Source: an uncultured Corynebacterium sp.
GTDB lineage: Bacteria > Actinomycetota > Actinomycetes > Mycobacteriales > Mycobacteriaceae
Assembly (NCBI RefSeq): GCF_946222985.1
Contig: NZ_CAMIFY010000002.1
Coordinates: 31,052 to 95,051 of the forward strand
DNA length: 64,000 nucleotides
Direction of reading: 5' to 3'
Position numbers and translations under genes: made by a program. Each line of letters starts with the position of its first letter. Within the stretch, counting starts at the first letter, position 1. Shown here one piece after another: positions 32,848 to 42,274 of this stretch. The notes under the pieces were generated by a model that searched no databases, was not told where the DNA came from, and saw only the letters and a list, made by a program, of their open reading frames with translations.

Positions 32848-33856
32848 GCCCGCTTTCCGTGAGGTGGACCGCGTCCTCGGCGTCGCCGACATCGTCGTCG
32901 GGGTGGGGCTGCTCGCACTGGCGTTGGGTGCGCTGTTCGCCCGCACGCGCCCGGTGGCCGTGATGCTCTTCCTCTGCACGGGCGCGCTGATGATCCCCAC
33001 GTGGCTGCGGCTGGGCACCGTCGACATGGCGCTTGCCGAGGGCGCGTTGGGCACGGGCATCCTCACCGCGCTCCTGCTTGCGGTCACCGTCGACCGGAGG
33101 TCGCTCGACGACGCCGACGGTGCCACCGGCCACGAGAACGGTTCCGGTGGCGGGGGCACTCGATTGCGGTGGTTGGCCGGGGTATCGCGGGTCGCCGTGA
33201 TGGCGACGTCCATCTCCGTCGTCGCAGTGCCGGGTGCGGCGCTGCTGAGCACCATCGACGCCCGCGACCCCGCTTTCACCTGGTCGGAGCCGATGGCGGC
33301 TGCGATGCCGCACTCCGGGGTGGACTACGCCGTCACAGCGGTGCTGTTGAACTTTCGCGCCGTGGATACGCTGCTCGAATCCGCCGTGCTTCTGTTCGCG
33401 GCGATCGCCGCGGCGTCCATCGCCTCCGCCGCCCTCGGCGAGGACGCGGCCCCGCTTGCACCGACCGCGGTGCCCGGCGTCTCGTGGTTCGGCAACATCC
33501 TCGGCCCCATGGCGCTGCTCCTCGGCGGCTGGCTGCTCTACGCGGGCGCGAGTTCCGCGGGCGGCGCGTTCCAGGCCGGGGCCGTGTGGGCCGGTGGGTT
33601 GGTCATGCTCCACGCCGCCGGCGCCGGGTGGCTCATGCGGTCGCGGCGGGCGCTGACCATCGTCGCCGTCTCCGGGGTGGCGGTGTTCCTCGCCGCCGCG
33701 TTCGTCGGCCCGATCACCGGCGACGCATGGCTCGCCCTCGACCCCGCATGGGCCGGGGCGGTCGTCGTCGCCGTGGAAACCGCTCTGGCCCTCGGCATCG
33801 CCGCCGCGCTGGTGCAGTTGTACCTCGTGCTCATCGGGCGGGAGGTGCGCCCATGA
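32834..33856 (+). CDS. fused MbhD-MbhE-MnhB antiporter subunit
   Basis: A 340-aa triple fusion. Residues about 10-90 match MbhD/DUF4040 (WLRLGTVDMALAEGALGTGI). About 110-200 match MbhE (SGVDYAVTAVLLNFRAVDT and ESAVLLFAAIAAA). About 215-340 match MnhB (GPMALLLGGWLLYAGASSAG, then GAFQAGAVWAGG). In classical Mrp operons the first two modules form the C-terminus of the large MrpA subunit; here they have been moved onto subunit B, and subunit A (37311-39122) is correspondingly short. The stop overlaps the mnhC ATG. Confidence 0.88.
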   Translation: MLMAEPAFREVDRVLGVADIVVGVGLLALALGALFARTRPVAVMLFLCTGALMIPTWLRLGTVDMALAEGALGTGILTALLLAVTVDRRSLDDADGATGHENGSGGGGTRLRWLAGVSRVAVMATSISVVAVPGAALLSTIDARDPAFTWSEPMAAAMPHSGVDYAVTAVLLNFRAVDTLLESAVLLFAAIAAASIASAALGEDAAPLAPTAVPGVSWFGNILGPMALLLGGWLLYAGASSAGGAFQAGAVWAGGLVMLHAAGAGWLMRSRRALTIVAVSGVAVFLAAAFVGPITGDAWLALDPAWAGAVVVAVETALALGIAAALVQLYLVLIGREVRP

Positions 33857-34167
33857 TCGGAGACGTCGGGGCCATCCCGGTCATCACGTGGTACCTCGTG
33901 CTGGGCGCCGTGCTCTTCGCCGCGGGCCTGGGACGGTCGATGACGGCCCGCGACCGGGTGGCGCAGATCATCGGGTTCAACGTCATGGGCTTGGGCTCCC
34001 TCATCGTTCTCGTCGCCGTCGGAGCCCGCGCGGGAGCACCGGACCCGTCCCTGACGGCGCTGGCAATCACCGGGCTCGTCATCACCGTGGCGTTCACCGG
34101 AGTCGGCGTCGCACTCGTGCGCGCCATCGAAACCGACGACGAGGAGGCCGACGATGAACGCCGGTGA
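33853..34167 (+). CDS. mnhC: Na+/H+ antiporter subunit C (MnhC/MrpC, NuoK-like)
   Basis: A 104-aa protein with three helices. FNVMGLGSLIVLVAVG and DPSLTALAITGLVITVAFTGVG match the NuoK/MrpC family (the conserved DPxxxALxLTxIVI-type segment). It begins in an ATGA overlap with the previous gene, and its end overlaps the next gene by 14 bp. It has an acidic C-terminal tail. Confidence 0.92.
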   Translation: MIGDVGAIPVITWYLVLGAVLFAAGLGRSMTARDRVAQIIGFNVMGLGSLIVLVAVGARAGAPDPSLTALAITGLVITVAFTGVGVALVRAIETDDEEADDERR

Positions 34168-35788
34168 GATCGTCCTCGGATTGGTGATTTTCCTGCCGCT
34201 GCTCGGTGCGCTGGTCAGCGCGGTCGCGCCGACGACGCCCATCCGCTCGCTCGTGCGCATCCCGGATTCGGGCAACGGCTCGCACACCGGGTCGGGCAGC
34301 GTCGGCCACGGTGCCGTCGCCGGAGTCCGCCGCCCCGACTGGCGGGGACTGTCCGGGGTCTTGTTCGCCATCGCCACCGCCGCCGCCTCCATCGCCCTGG
34401 CCGTCCACGTCGGCGCGGCCGGCGAACCCGTGGAGCTCGCGCCGGGAGGGTGGGGCGCCCCGTTGGGCGTGCGCTGGATCGCAGACGGCCTCGGCGTCAT
34501 GTTCGTGGCGCTGACGGGCGTCGTCGGGTTGGCGGCCTCCATCGTCGCCGCCGTGCTGCCCGGTGCCACCGGAGTCGACGGGCGACCCGCCCCGGCCTTC
34601 TGGCCGCTGTGGCTGGGTTGTTGGACGGGCCTGAATACCGTCCACGTCTCGGGTGACTTCTTCAACATCTACGTCGGGTTGGAGCTCGCCGGACTCACCG
34701 CCGTCGGGCTGGTGGCCCTGGGCGGCCGCGAAGCCTGGGCCGCGGCATTCCGGTACCTCATCGTCACCGTCGTCGGCTCGATGCTGTTCCTGCTGGCCGT
34801 GGGCCTCATCGCCTCCGACACCGGCACCCTCGACTTCCGCATGGCCGTCGAGATCATCGGCGCCCACGAGACCATGCCCCCCGCCATCACCATCGCCGTA
34901 TTGCTGGGCACGGCGGGCATGGCATTGAAGTTCGCGCTCGCCCCGCTGCACGGGTGGCTCATCCCCGCCCACTCCTCGGCGCCGTCGGTGGTGTCGCCCC
35001 TGCTGTCCGCTTTGGTCATCAAGGCGCCCGTCGTGGTGCTGCTGCGCCTGTGGACCGGCATCGCCGACGATTCCGCCGCACACGCCGCCGCCTCGTGGAT
35101 CCTCGGGGCGATGGGCGTCACCGCCCTGCTGTGGGGCTCGATCATGGCCATCCGGCAAACCAGTCTGAAGAAGCTCATCGCGTACTCCACCGTCGCCCAG
35201 GCCGGGTACTGGGTCGTCGCCATGCCCATCATCGGCGACCCGGACGTCGTCGAGCAGGGGCTCACCGGCCCCGACGCCGATCACACGGTGCTGTTCTGGG
35301 TGCTCACCGGCACGGTGGCGCTGATCGTCGCCCATGGTCTGGCCAAGGCGGCGCTGTTCCTGGTCGCCGGATTGCTCAAGGAGCATTACGGCACGGACGA
35401 CATGGACGAATTGTCCGGCGCGGGCCGGGAGCACCCGATCCTGGCCATGACCGCCGGCCTGTCCGCCATCGCCCTGGCGGGCATGCCGCCATCACTGGCG
35501 TTCGGCGGCAAATGGCAGGTGGCCACCGGCGCGGTGATGGAACGCCAGTGGTGGATCCTCGCGGTCGTGGTCGTCTCCACGCTGCTCAGCGTCGCCTACC
35601 TGCTGCGAATCCTCGCCCCCATGCTCCGCGACACCGGTGAAACCCGCCGCGCTGCCATCCGCCCCACCGGCCCGGCCATCCCGCCGATCGCCGCCGGGGC
35701 CGCACTTGCCCTGGCCGTCGCGGCCGTGGCGTCCGGATTCGTCGTCGTCCACTTCGACGCCCTGCTTCAGATCGGGGGCCAGGCATGA
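34154..35788 (+). CDS. mnhD: Na+/H+ antiporter subunit D (MnhD/MrpD, NuoN/M-like)
   Basis: A 544-aa polytopic protein of the complex I antiporter-like family. VGLELAGLTAVGLVAL carries the conserved glutamate of helix 5, and MALKFALAPLHGWLIPAHS carries the lysine of helix 7, both part of the proton path. YSTVAQAGYWVVAMP and HGLAKAALFLVAGLL follow. It overlaps mnhC at the start and the next gene by 4 bp, so translation is coupled. Confidence 0.9.
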   Translation: MNAGEIVLGLVIFLPLLGALVSAVAPTTPIRSLVRIPDSGNGSHTGSGSVGHGAVAGVRRPDWRGLSGVLFAIATAAASIALAVHVGAAGEPVELAPGGWGAPLGVRWIADGLGVMFVALTGVVGLAASIVAAVLPGATGVDGRPAPAFWPLWLGCWTGLNTVHVSGDFFNIYVGLELAGLTAVGLVALGGREAWAAAFRYLIVTVVGSMLFLLAVGLIASDTGTLDFRMAVEIIGAHETMPPAITIAVLLGTAGMALKFALAPLHGWLIPAHSSAPSVVSPLLSALVIKAPVVVLLRLWTGIADDSAAHAAASWILGAMGVTALLWGSIMAIRQTSLKKLIAYSTVAQAGYWVVAMPIIGDPDVVEQGLTGPDADHTVLFWVLTGTVALIVAHGLAKAALFLVAGLLKEHYGTDDMDELSGAGREHPILAMTAGLSAIALAGMPPSLAFGGKWQVATGAVMERQWWILAVVVVSTLLSVAYLLRILAPMLRDTGETRRAAIRPTGPAIPPIAAGAALALAVAAVASGFVVVHFDALLQIGGQA

Positions 35789-37314
35789 TCGACGGCGGAC
35801 TCGTCGCCCCCTTCCTGGTGCTCCTGTCCTTCGCGGTGGCGCTTCTCATCTTCCCGCTGGCCAACCACCGCACCGTGACGCGTTCGGCGATCAACGTGAC
35901 GGCGGCCGTCGTCAAGCTCGGTTTCGTCATCTATCTGATCCCCACCGTCATCGGCGATGGCGTCCACCCCGAATGGTCGATGGGCTTCCTGCCCGGAATC
36001 GACCTGGTGCTGCGCGTCGACCGGTTCGCACTGTTCTTCGCCGGTTTGTCGGCCCTGCTGTGGCTGCTGACCACGCTGTACGCCATCGGCTACCTCAAGG
36101 GCACGGAGCACCGGAGCCGGTTCTTCGGGTTCTTCAGCCTCTGCGTCACCGCCACCGTCGGCATCTCGTTTTCCGGCAACCTGATCACCTTCCTGGTCTT
36201 CTACGAACTGCTCACCCTGGCCACCTACCCGCTGGTGGCGCACAAGGGCGACGCGAAATCGCTGGCCGCCGGCCGCGTCTACCTCCGCTACGCCCTGTCC
36301 GGCGGGCTGGCGGTGCTGTGCGGCGTGGTGTGGCTGACCGTGCTGGCCGGGCCCGTCGACTTCTCCGAAGGCGGCGCCGCGGGACTCGCGGAACTGGTGC
36401 CCGAGCACCCGGTCGCGCTGACGGTCATCTTCGCGCTGCTCGTCGGAGGCATGGGGGTCAAGGCGGCGCTGGTGCCGCTGCACGGTTGGCTGCCCCGCGC
36501 CATGGTCGCCCCCGCGCCGGTCAGCGCCCTGCTGCACGCCGTCGCCGTCGTCAAGGCCGGCGTGTTCGGCATTTGCCGCGTCGTCGACGACGTCTACGGC
36601 ATCGAGGTCGCCGAGGAGCTCGGGGTGCTCGACCCGCTGCTGGTCCTGGCGTCGATCACCATCGTTTACGGTTCATGGGTGGCGCTGCGCCAAACCGACC
36701 TGAAGGCGCGGCTGGCGTATTCGACGGTGTCCCAGGTGTCCTACGTCGCGCTGGGCCTGGCCATGGCCGACGTCGTGGCCACCAGCGGCGGCATCCTCCA
36801 CCTGGTCCACCAGGGCATCATGAAGATCACCCTGTTCTTCTGCGCCGGTTTGTTCGCCGAGGTGATGGGTCGCAAGGCGATCGCGGAGCTGCGCGGCATG
36901 GGGCATCGGATGCCGTTGACGTCGGTCGCCTTCACCGTGGCGGCGTTCGGCATGATCGGGTTGCCGCCGACGGCCGGGTTCATCTCCAAGTGGCAGCTGG
37001 GGCAGGGCGCACTGCTGTCCGGCAACACGTGGGTGCTGGGCGTGCTCGTCGCGTCGACGTTGCTCAATGCCGCCTACTTCCTGCCCATCGTCTACGACCT
37101 GTGGTTCCGCGAGGACGATCGTGACGGCGACGACGATGGGTCGGGCCCCCGCAACGAGGCCCGGCGCGGTTCCGGTGACGTCCGTGCCCCGCGCCTGATG
37201 CTCGTGCCCGCACTGGTCACGACCACCGCGGTCCTCGCGCTCGGCGTCTTCGCCGCGGCGCCGTACTCGCCGCTGCAGGTCGCCGAGGTCATTTCCGAGG
37301 GGGTCTTCCGATGA
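35785..37314 (+). CDS. second MnhD-like antiporter subunit (NuoL/M-like)
   Basis: A 509-aa polytopic protein. The helix-5 glutamate is in VFYELLTLATYPLV and the helix-7 lysine in MGVKAALVPLHGWLP. APVSALLHAVAVVKAGVFGI and the later YSTVSQVSYVALGLAM and HGIMKITLFFCAGLF segments complete the proton-antiporter fold. It is a paralogue of the preceding gene, making three antiporter-like subunits in this operon. It begins in an ATGA overlap and ends in one. Confidence 0.9.
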   Translation: MIDGGLVAPFLVLLSFAVALLIFPLANHRTVTRSAINVTAAVVKLGFVIYLIPTVIGDGVHPEWSMGFLPGIDLVLRVDRFALFFAGLSALLWLLTTLYAIGYLKGTEHRSRFFGFFSLCVTATVGISFSGNLITFLVFYELLTLATYPLVAHKGDAKSLAAGRVYLRYALSGGLAVLCGVVWLTVLAGPVDFSEGGAAGLAELVPEHPVALTVIFALLVGGMGVKAALVPLHGWLPRAMVAPAPVSALLHAVAVVKAGVFGICRVVDDVYGIEVAEELGVLDPLLVLASITIVYGSWVALRQTDLKARLAYSTVSQVSYVALGLAMADVVATSGGILHLVHQGIMKITLFFCAGLFAEVMGRKAIAELRGMGHRMPLTSVAFTVAAFGMIGLPPTAGFISKWQLGQGALLSGNTWVLGVLVASTLLNAAYFLPIVYDLWFREDDRDGDDDGSGPRNEARRGSGDVRAPRLMLVPALVTTTAVLALGVFAAAPYSPLQVAEVISEGVFR

Positions 37315-39122
37315 TGTCCTGGGCCCCCATGTACGCCGCGCCGCTGGCGGTGCTGTTCGGGTTGCTGTTCTCCGGCTTGACGACGGTCCGCGCCCGACCC
37401 CGCTCCCGCGAGGTCCTGGCGGTGCTCGCGCCCCTGACCACCCTGCCCGCCCTCGTCCCCGCACTGTCGCCGCCCGAGCAAGGGGCGCACGTCGAGTGGC
37501 TGCTTCTGGGCACCCGCCTGAACATGGACGGGCTGGCCAGGCCATTGGTCGTCGTGGCGGTCATCCTCTACTTCACGGCCCTGGCGGCCATCGGCTGGCG
37601 TCGCAAAGCAGACGGGGACCGCAGGGCGGGAGACGACCGCCGGGCCGTGCTGGCCGGCTTCCTGCTCGCTGCGTACCTGGGCAACGTCACCGTCTACGTC
37701 GCCGCCGACACCGCCACGTTCTACCTCGCCTTCGCCGTGATGAGCTTCGCCGCCTTCGGCGCGATCATCCACGATCTGTCGAAGAAGGCGCGGTTCGCGT
37801 CGAAGGTGTACATCGTCATGTCGGTGGTCAGCGAAGTGTCGGTGCTGTCGGCGATGCTCATCATCACCGCCGCCTCCGGGCCGCTGATCGCCGACGCGCC
37901 GGCCGCCGTGGCAGAGCACCCGTTGTCCGGGTTGATCATCGCCCTGCTCATCGTCGGCTTCGGCGTCAAGGCCGGCACGGTGCCCCTGCACGTGTGGCTG
38001 CCGTTGGCGCACCCCGCCGCCCCACCTGCAGCGTCGGCCGTACTGTCCGGCGCGATGGTCAAGGCCGGCGCCCTGGGCTGGCTGCGGTTCCTGCCGCTGG
38101 GGGAGGGGCCCGACCGCACCTGGGGCATGGTCCTGCTTGCGTTGGCGCTCTTCGGTGCCTTCGCGGCCCTCGTCGTCGGCGCGGTGCAGAAGGACCCCAA
38201 GGTCGTCCTCGCGTACTCCACGATCTCGCAGCTGGGTTTCATGGGCGCGGTCATCGCCGTGGGCATGCTGGAACCGGCGCTGGCCGCCGCGTGCGCCTGG
38301 GCGACCGTCGTCTACGCCGTCCACCACGGCATCGCCAAGGGGGCGCTGTTCCTCGGCGTGCAAATGTGGCGGGAACTGCACCGCGGCCCGTGGAAGTGGC
38401 CGGTCATCGCCGGTATGGCAGTGTCCGCCGCCGCGGTGGCGGGCGCTCCGTTCACCTCCGGCGCGCTCGGCAAATACGTGTCCAAGAAGGCCGTCGAGGA
38501 CCTCGGCGTCGACTGGTTGCCCCTCGATTCGCTGCTGCCGCTCATCGCCACCGGCTCGACGATCCTGCTCATCCGCGTCGCCATGCTGCTCCACCGGGAA
38601 GACACCGTCGAGGAACCGGGCGGCACGCCGGTCACCGCCGCATGGCTGGCGCTGGCACCGCTCGGGGTGGCGGTGCCGTGGCTCATCGCCCGAAAATGGG
38701 TGCCGCTCGACCCACCGTCGCCGGAACCGGCGGTGCTGTGGGACTCCGTGTGGCCCATCGGGTTGGGCGTGCTCATCGCCGTCGGCTCGTGGTGGGTGAT
38801 GACGCGCAAGCGATGGTTCGGCGAACGACTCGACTCCGTGTTCGCCGACCCGATTTTTCCGCCGGGCGATGTGCTCGGCCCGGAACTGGTGGCCGCCCGG
38901 TCCGTGGCCCGCACCGTCCGCCGCGGTGACGACCGCGTTCGGGCGGCCGGCGGTGCGGTCGGCGATGCGGTCGCCGCTGGTGCGCGGTCGGGGGCGCGGG
39001 CCACGGTGCGGGCGGTCGGCACCGCCGACTCGAAGCTGGCCGTCTCCGCCGTCTCGGGGTCGGTGCTGCTCGTACTCGTCGTCGTGTTCATGGCGATCGT
39101 CGTAATCACCGGAGGTGCCTGA
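37311..39122 (+). CDS. MnhA-like antiporter subunit (short form)
   Basis: A 603-aa polytopic protein of the same superfamily. FGVKAGTVPLHVWLPLAHPA holds the helix-7 lysine, and YSTISQLGFMGAVIAVGML and HGIAKGALFLGVQM follow. Helix 5 reads TFYLAFAVMSFAAFG and lacks the glutamate present in the other two antiporter-like subunits. Classical MrpA is much longer (about 800-1000 aa); here the MbhD and MbhE parts are on subunit B instead. The C-terminal hydrophilic stretch (about 500-580) precedes one last helix. Confidence 0.82.
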   Translation: MMSWAPMYAAPLAVLFGLLFSGLTTVRARPRSREVLAVLAPLTTLPALVPALSPPEQGAHVEWLLLGTRLNMDGLARPLVVVAVILYFTALAAIGWRRKADGDRRAGDDRRAVLAGFLLAAYLGNVTVYVAADTATFYLAFAVMSFAAFGAIIHDLSKKARFASKVYIVMSVVSEVSVLSAMLIITAASGPLIADAPAAVAEHPLSGLIIALLIVGFGVKAGTVPLHVWLPLAHPAAPPAASAVLSGAMVKAGALGWLRFLPLGEGPDRTWGMVLLALALFGAFAALVVGAVQKDPKVVLAYSTISQLGFMGAVIAVGMLEPALAAACAWATVVYAVHHGIAKGALFLGVQMWRELHRGPWKWPVIAGMAVSAAAVAGAPFTSGALGKYVSKKAVEDLGVDWLPLDSLLPLIATGSTILLIRVAMLLHREDTVEEPGGTPVTAAWLALAPLGVAVPWLIARKWVPLDPPSPEPAVLWDSVWPIGLGVLIAVGSWWVMTRKRWFGERLDSVFADPIFPPGDVLGPELVAARSVARTVRRGDDRVRAAGGAVGDAVAAGARSGARATVRAVGTADSKLAVSAVSGSVLLVLVVVFMAIVVITGGA

Positions 39123-39123
39123 C

Positions 39124-39693
39124 GTGGCCGAAATCGGATCCAACGCCGCCCACGCCGTCGGTGCGAGCGGCGGCACCAATTCCATAGGCAAGGGAACCTA
39201 CGCCGTCGCGGCGATCCTGCGGGGCCTCGTCTTCGCCGTGACCTGGGCGCTGCTGACCCGCGCCGACGCGTCCTACCTCGGCTACGGGTTGGTCCTCGTT
39301 CCGTCGGCGACCGCGCTGAGCCTCGCCGTGTCCCGGCCGCGCATGGCCCCCGCACCGCGCACGTGGCTGCCGCGGGCGGGACGGTTCCTCCTGCTGCTGG
39401 GCTGGTTCGCCGGGCAGGCGTTCAGCGGCGGCGTGGATGTCGCCACGCGTGCCCTGCGTGGGCCCGCCGACATCGACCCGTACGTCGCCACGTTGCCCGC
39501 ACGCCTGCGGCCGGGCCCAGCACGCGAGCTGGCCGAGGCGATGATCAACCTCATGCCGGGCACGGTCGTCGAGGCGAGCGACGAGGATTCCGTCGATTTG
39601 CACGTTCTCGGTTCCGATCTCGACGCCGCCGCCCAGTGGGCCGAGTTGGAGAATCGCGTCGCCGCGGCGGCGGGCATCACGCTATCGTCGTAG
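39124..39693 (+). CDS. mnhE: Na+/H+ antiporter subunit E (MnhE/MrpE)
   Basis: A 189-aa protein. AILRGLVFAVTWALLTRADASY and WFAGQAFSGGVDVATRAL are MrpE-like, and AEAMINLMPGTVVEASDEDSVDLHVL is the conserved cytosolic region. The start is GTG 39124, 6-8 nt after GGAGGT, which lies inside the end of the previous gene. It is the last gene of the operon. Confidence 0.9.
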   Translation: MAEIGSNAAHAVGASGGTNSIGKGTYAVAAILRGLVFAVTWALLTRADASYLGYGLVLVPSATALSLAVSRPRMAPAPRTWLPRAGRFLLLLGWFAGQAFSGGVDVATRALRGPADIDPYVATLPARLRPGPARELAEAMINLMPGTVVEASDEDSVDLHVLGSDLDAAAQWAELENRVAAAAGITLSS

Positions 39694-39754
39694 GCGGATT
39701 CTCAGACGCCGTTCAGCATCGTCGATCCCGTCCCGGAAGGAGCCCCCGCCCAAC

Positions 39755-40552
39755 GTGGAAAACCTGTGGTTCGCCTTCGGCCTGACCCTGGCCGCGGGTT
39801 TGGCGACGGGCATCGGCGGCCTGATTTCGGTCAGCCGACGCAACCCCGGCCCGAGGTTCATGGCCGGGGCGCTGGGCTTTTCCGCCGGCGTCATGCTCTA
39901 CGTGTCGTTCCTCGAGATCCTGCCCAAGGGCGTTGAGGAACTGTCCGAGGCGTGGGGCACCGCCGGCGGATCGTGGGCGGCGATCGGGGCCTTCTTCGGC
40001 GGCATCGCGGTCATCGCGATCATCGACCGCCTGGTCCCGGAGCCGATCAACCCGCATGAGCCGGGCACCATCGACGACCCGGAGGTCTCCGCGCGGCGCC
40101 GGCGGATGATGAAGATGGGCACGATGACGGCGGTGGCCATCGCCATCCACAACTTCCCCGAGGGCTTCGCGACGTTCATCGCGGCGCTGGAGGACCCGCA
40201 GCTGGCCCTTCCGGTCGCCATGGCCATCGCCATCCACAACGTGCCCGAGGGAATCGCGGTGGCGGTGCCGATCCACCAGGGAACCGGGAGCCGTCGCAAA
40301 GCACTGTCGTGGTCGTTCTTGTCCGGCCTGGCCGAACCGGCCGGCGCCCTGATCGGTTTCCTGGTGCTGATGCCGTTGCTCGGCCCGGTGACCATGGGCA
40401 TCGCCTTCGCGATGGTCGCCGGCGTGATGGTGTTCATCTCCCTCGACGAGCTGCTGCCGGCCGCGGAGTCGACGGGGCGCCATCACACCGCGATCTACGG
40501 CCTCATCGCCGGCATGGCGGTGATGGCCGTGAGCCTGCTGCTGTTCCAGTGA
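39755..40552 (+). CDS. zupT: ZIP-family divalent metal transporter
   Basis: A 265-aa protein with eight predicted helices. The metal-path motifs HNFPEGFATF (helix 4) and HNVPEGIAVAV (helix 5) are the ZupT/ZIP signature, with the His, Asn and Glu residues that bind Zn2+, Fe2+ or Mn2+. VSFLEILPKGVEELSE and the final MVFISLDELLPAA are also typical. It imports divalent metal. The start is GTG with GGAAGGAG upstream. No metal-sensor gene adjoins it. Confidence 0.9.
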   Translation: MENLWFAFGLTLAAGLATGIGGLISVSRRNPGPRFMAGALGFSAGVMLYVSFLEILPKGVEELSEAWGTAGGSWAAIGAFFGGIAVIAIIDRLVPEPINPHEPGTIDDPEVSARRRRMMKMGTMTAVAIAIHNFPEGFATFIAALEDPQLALPVAMAIAIHNVPEGIAVAVPIHQGTGSRRKALSWSFLSGLAEPAGALIGFLVLMPLLGPVTMGIAFAMVAGVMVFISLDELLPAAESTGRHHTAIYGLIAGMAVMAVSLLLFQ

Positions 40553-40592
40553 TGGGCTACCGTGACGGAATGAACCGGGGGACGGGAGGACG

Positions 40593-41033
40593 ATGGTGAG
40601 CGCGGGAGCATTGTTCAGGCGAGTTCGGCTTGACGACGCCGCGGCGTGTCCCTGCGGCGGCGTCGCACGCGGGGGCGGGGCGCCGACCTACGGGCGGTGT
40701 TGCGCGCCGTTGCATCGCAGGGAACGCCTGGCGGAGACGGCCGTGGAGCTCATGGCCGCCCGCTACAGCGCCTACGCCGCGCACGAGGCGGACTACATCT
40801 GGATGACGTGGCATCCGCGGCGCCGCCCCGAGGTGGTCACCTTCGACCCGGACGTGGAGTGGCGCGGATTGGAGATCGTCGACGTCGTCGACGGCGCCGA
40901 GGGCGACCGCGAGGGGATCGTGGAGTTCCGGGCGCGCTACGCCGACGCCGACGGGCCCGGCGAACTGTGGGAGCGCTCGACGTTCATCCTGCGCTCGAAG
41001 CGCTGGATGTACGTCGACGGGGAGTTCCGCTAG
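40593..41033 (+). CDS. YchJ/SEC-C motif family protein
   Basis: A 146-aa protein. CPCGG and YGRCCAPLH (residues about 19-40) form the N-terminal cysteine motif of the YchJ group. RYSAYAAHEADYIWMTWHP and VEFRARYA plus the ending FILRSKRWMYVDGEF form the NTF2-like body. The cysteines probably bind zinc. The biological role of the family is unknown. GGGAGGA precedes the ATG. Its stop overlaps the convergent DUF808 gene by 4 bp. Confidence 0.88.
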   Translation: MVSAGALFRRVRLDDAAACPCGGVARGGGAPTYGRCCAPLHRRERLAETAVELMAARYSAYAAHEADYIWMTWHPRRRPEVVTFDPDVEWRGLEIVDVVDGAEGDREGIVEFRARYADADGPGELWERSTFILRSKRWMYVDGEFR

Positions 41034-42139
41034 CTCTCGCGGGCCTTGCGCGCCGCAGATTTGGCGTCGCGGTCGACCAGCAGGCCACCCGGGGTGGCGG
41101 AGCCGGCCGAGGCGCGGATGCGCGACGACCGGTTGGAGTCGTCGCCGTGACCGTCGTCCTTGGCGGTGCCGTGGGAATCGTCGTGGTCCCCGCCGTGGCC
41201 CTTGCCGTGACCGAAGGGCAGGAAGTGCATGACGGCGACGAGGATCGCGCCCCAGATCGCGCCGATGACCAGCGAGCACAACGTGTTGACGCACCAGGCG
41301 AGGAAGCCCGCCGGCACGAGGGTTTCGAGGTGGTGGACGAACTCGTAGGGCGCGTGCCAGCCCAGCTCGTCGACGCCGACGAGGATGATGTGGCCGCCGA
41401 CCCACAACATGGCGAAGGTGCCGATGATCCCGATGATCGACAACACCACCGGCATCGCCTTGACCAGGCCCGAACCGAACTTGCCGGCGGCGCCGTCGCT
41501 GCGCTTGGCCATCGCCAGGCCGATGTCATCCATCTTCACCAGCAGGCCGACGACGCCGTAGACCAGCAGCGTGATCGCCAGGGCGACGACGATGAGGATG
41601 ATCGCGCGCCGGACGAACGGCTCGTTGGCCACCTCGTTGAGCGAGATGACCATGATCTCCGCCGACAGGATCAGGTCCGTGAAGATCGCCGACTTCACCA
41701 GCGAATCCTCGTCCGCCGGCTCGCGGTCGAGGGCCTCGGCCTCGCGGGCGGCCTTCTCCTCCGGCGTCTCCTTCGACAGCTTGTGGGAGATCTTCTCCCA
41801 CACCTTCTCCATGCCCTCGAAGCACAGGTAGGAGCCGCCGAGCATGAGGATCGGGGTGAGCACCCACGGGAGGAACTGCGACAGCAGCAGGGCGATCGGC
41901 AGGATGATCACCAGCTTGTTGACCAGCGACCCCTTGGCGATGCGCCAGATCATCGGCAGCTCGCGCTTGGGCTCGATGCCCGTGACGTACTGCGGCGTCA
42001 CCGCGGCGTCGTCGATGACGACGCCGGCGGCCTTCGCCCCGGCCTTGCCGGTGGCCGCGGCGATGTCGTCGGCCGATGCCGCGGCCGCGCGCGCGAGGGC
42101 GGCGACGTCGTCGAGCAGTGCCGCGAGACCGCCGCTCAT
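41030..42139 (-). CDS. DUF808 (YedI-like) membrane protein
   Basis: A 369-aa protein. MSGGLAALLDDVAALARAAA and the AVTPQYVTGIEPKRELPMIW segment are diagnostic of DUF808. Six or more hydrophobic helices follow, with SEIMVISLNEVANE-like and HHLETLVPAGFLAWC segments in the second half. The C-terminal tail is hydrophilic (HGKGHGGDHDDSHG), rich in His and Asp and perhaps metal-binding. The GGAGCGATCC site supports ATG 42139 over the frame's earlier ATG. Function unknown. Confidence 0.88.
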   Translation of the reverse strand: MSGGLAALLDDVAALARAAAASADDIAAATGKAGAKAAGVVIDDAAVTPQYVTGIEPKRELPMIWRIAKGSLVNKLVIILPIALLLSQFLPWVLTPILMLGGSYLCFEGMEKVWEKISHKLSKETPEEKAAREAEALDREPADEDSLVKSAIFTDLILSAEIMVISLNEVANEPFVRRAIILIVVALAITLLVYGVVGLLVKMDDIGLAMAKRSDGAAGKFGSGLVKAMPVVLSIIGIIGTFAMLWVGGHIILVGVDELGWHAPYEFVHHLETLVPAGFLAWCVNTLCSLVIGAIWGAILVAVMHFLPFGHGKGHGGDHDDSHGTAKDDGHGDDSNRSSRIRASAGSATPGGLLVDRDAKSAARKARES

Positions 42140-42274
42140 CGGATCGCTCCGCGGACGCAAACCTGAGTGCTTCGCAAGTTCATGCACGGCAGTCTATGCG
42201 GGCGGGGGCGACGAGGCCGGATTGCCGCGTGATTCGAACGCGTGGGATGTCGAGGCTCGGTAACGTGGGCGCCC

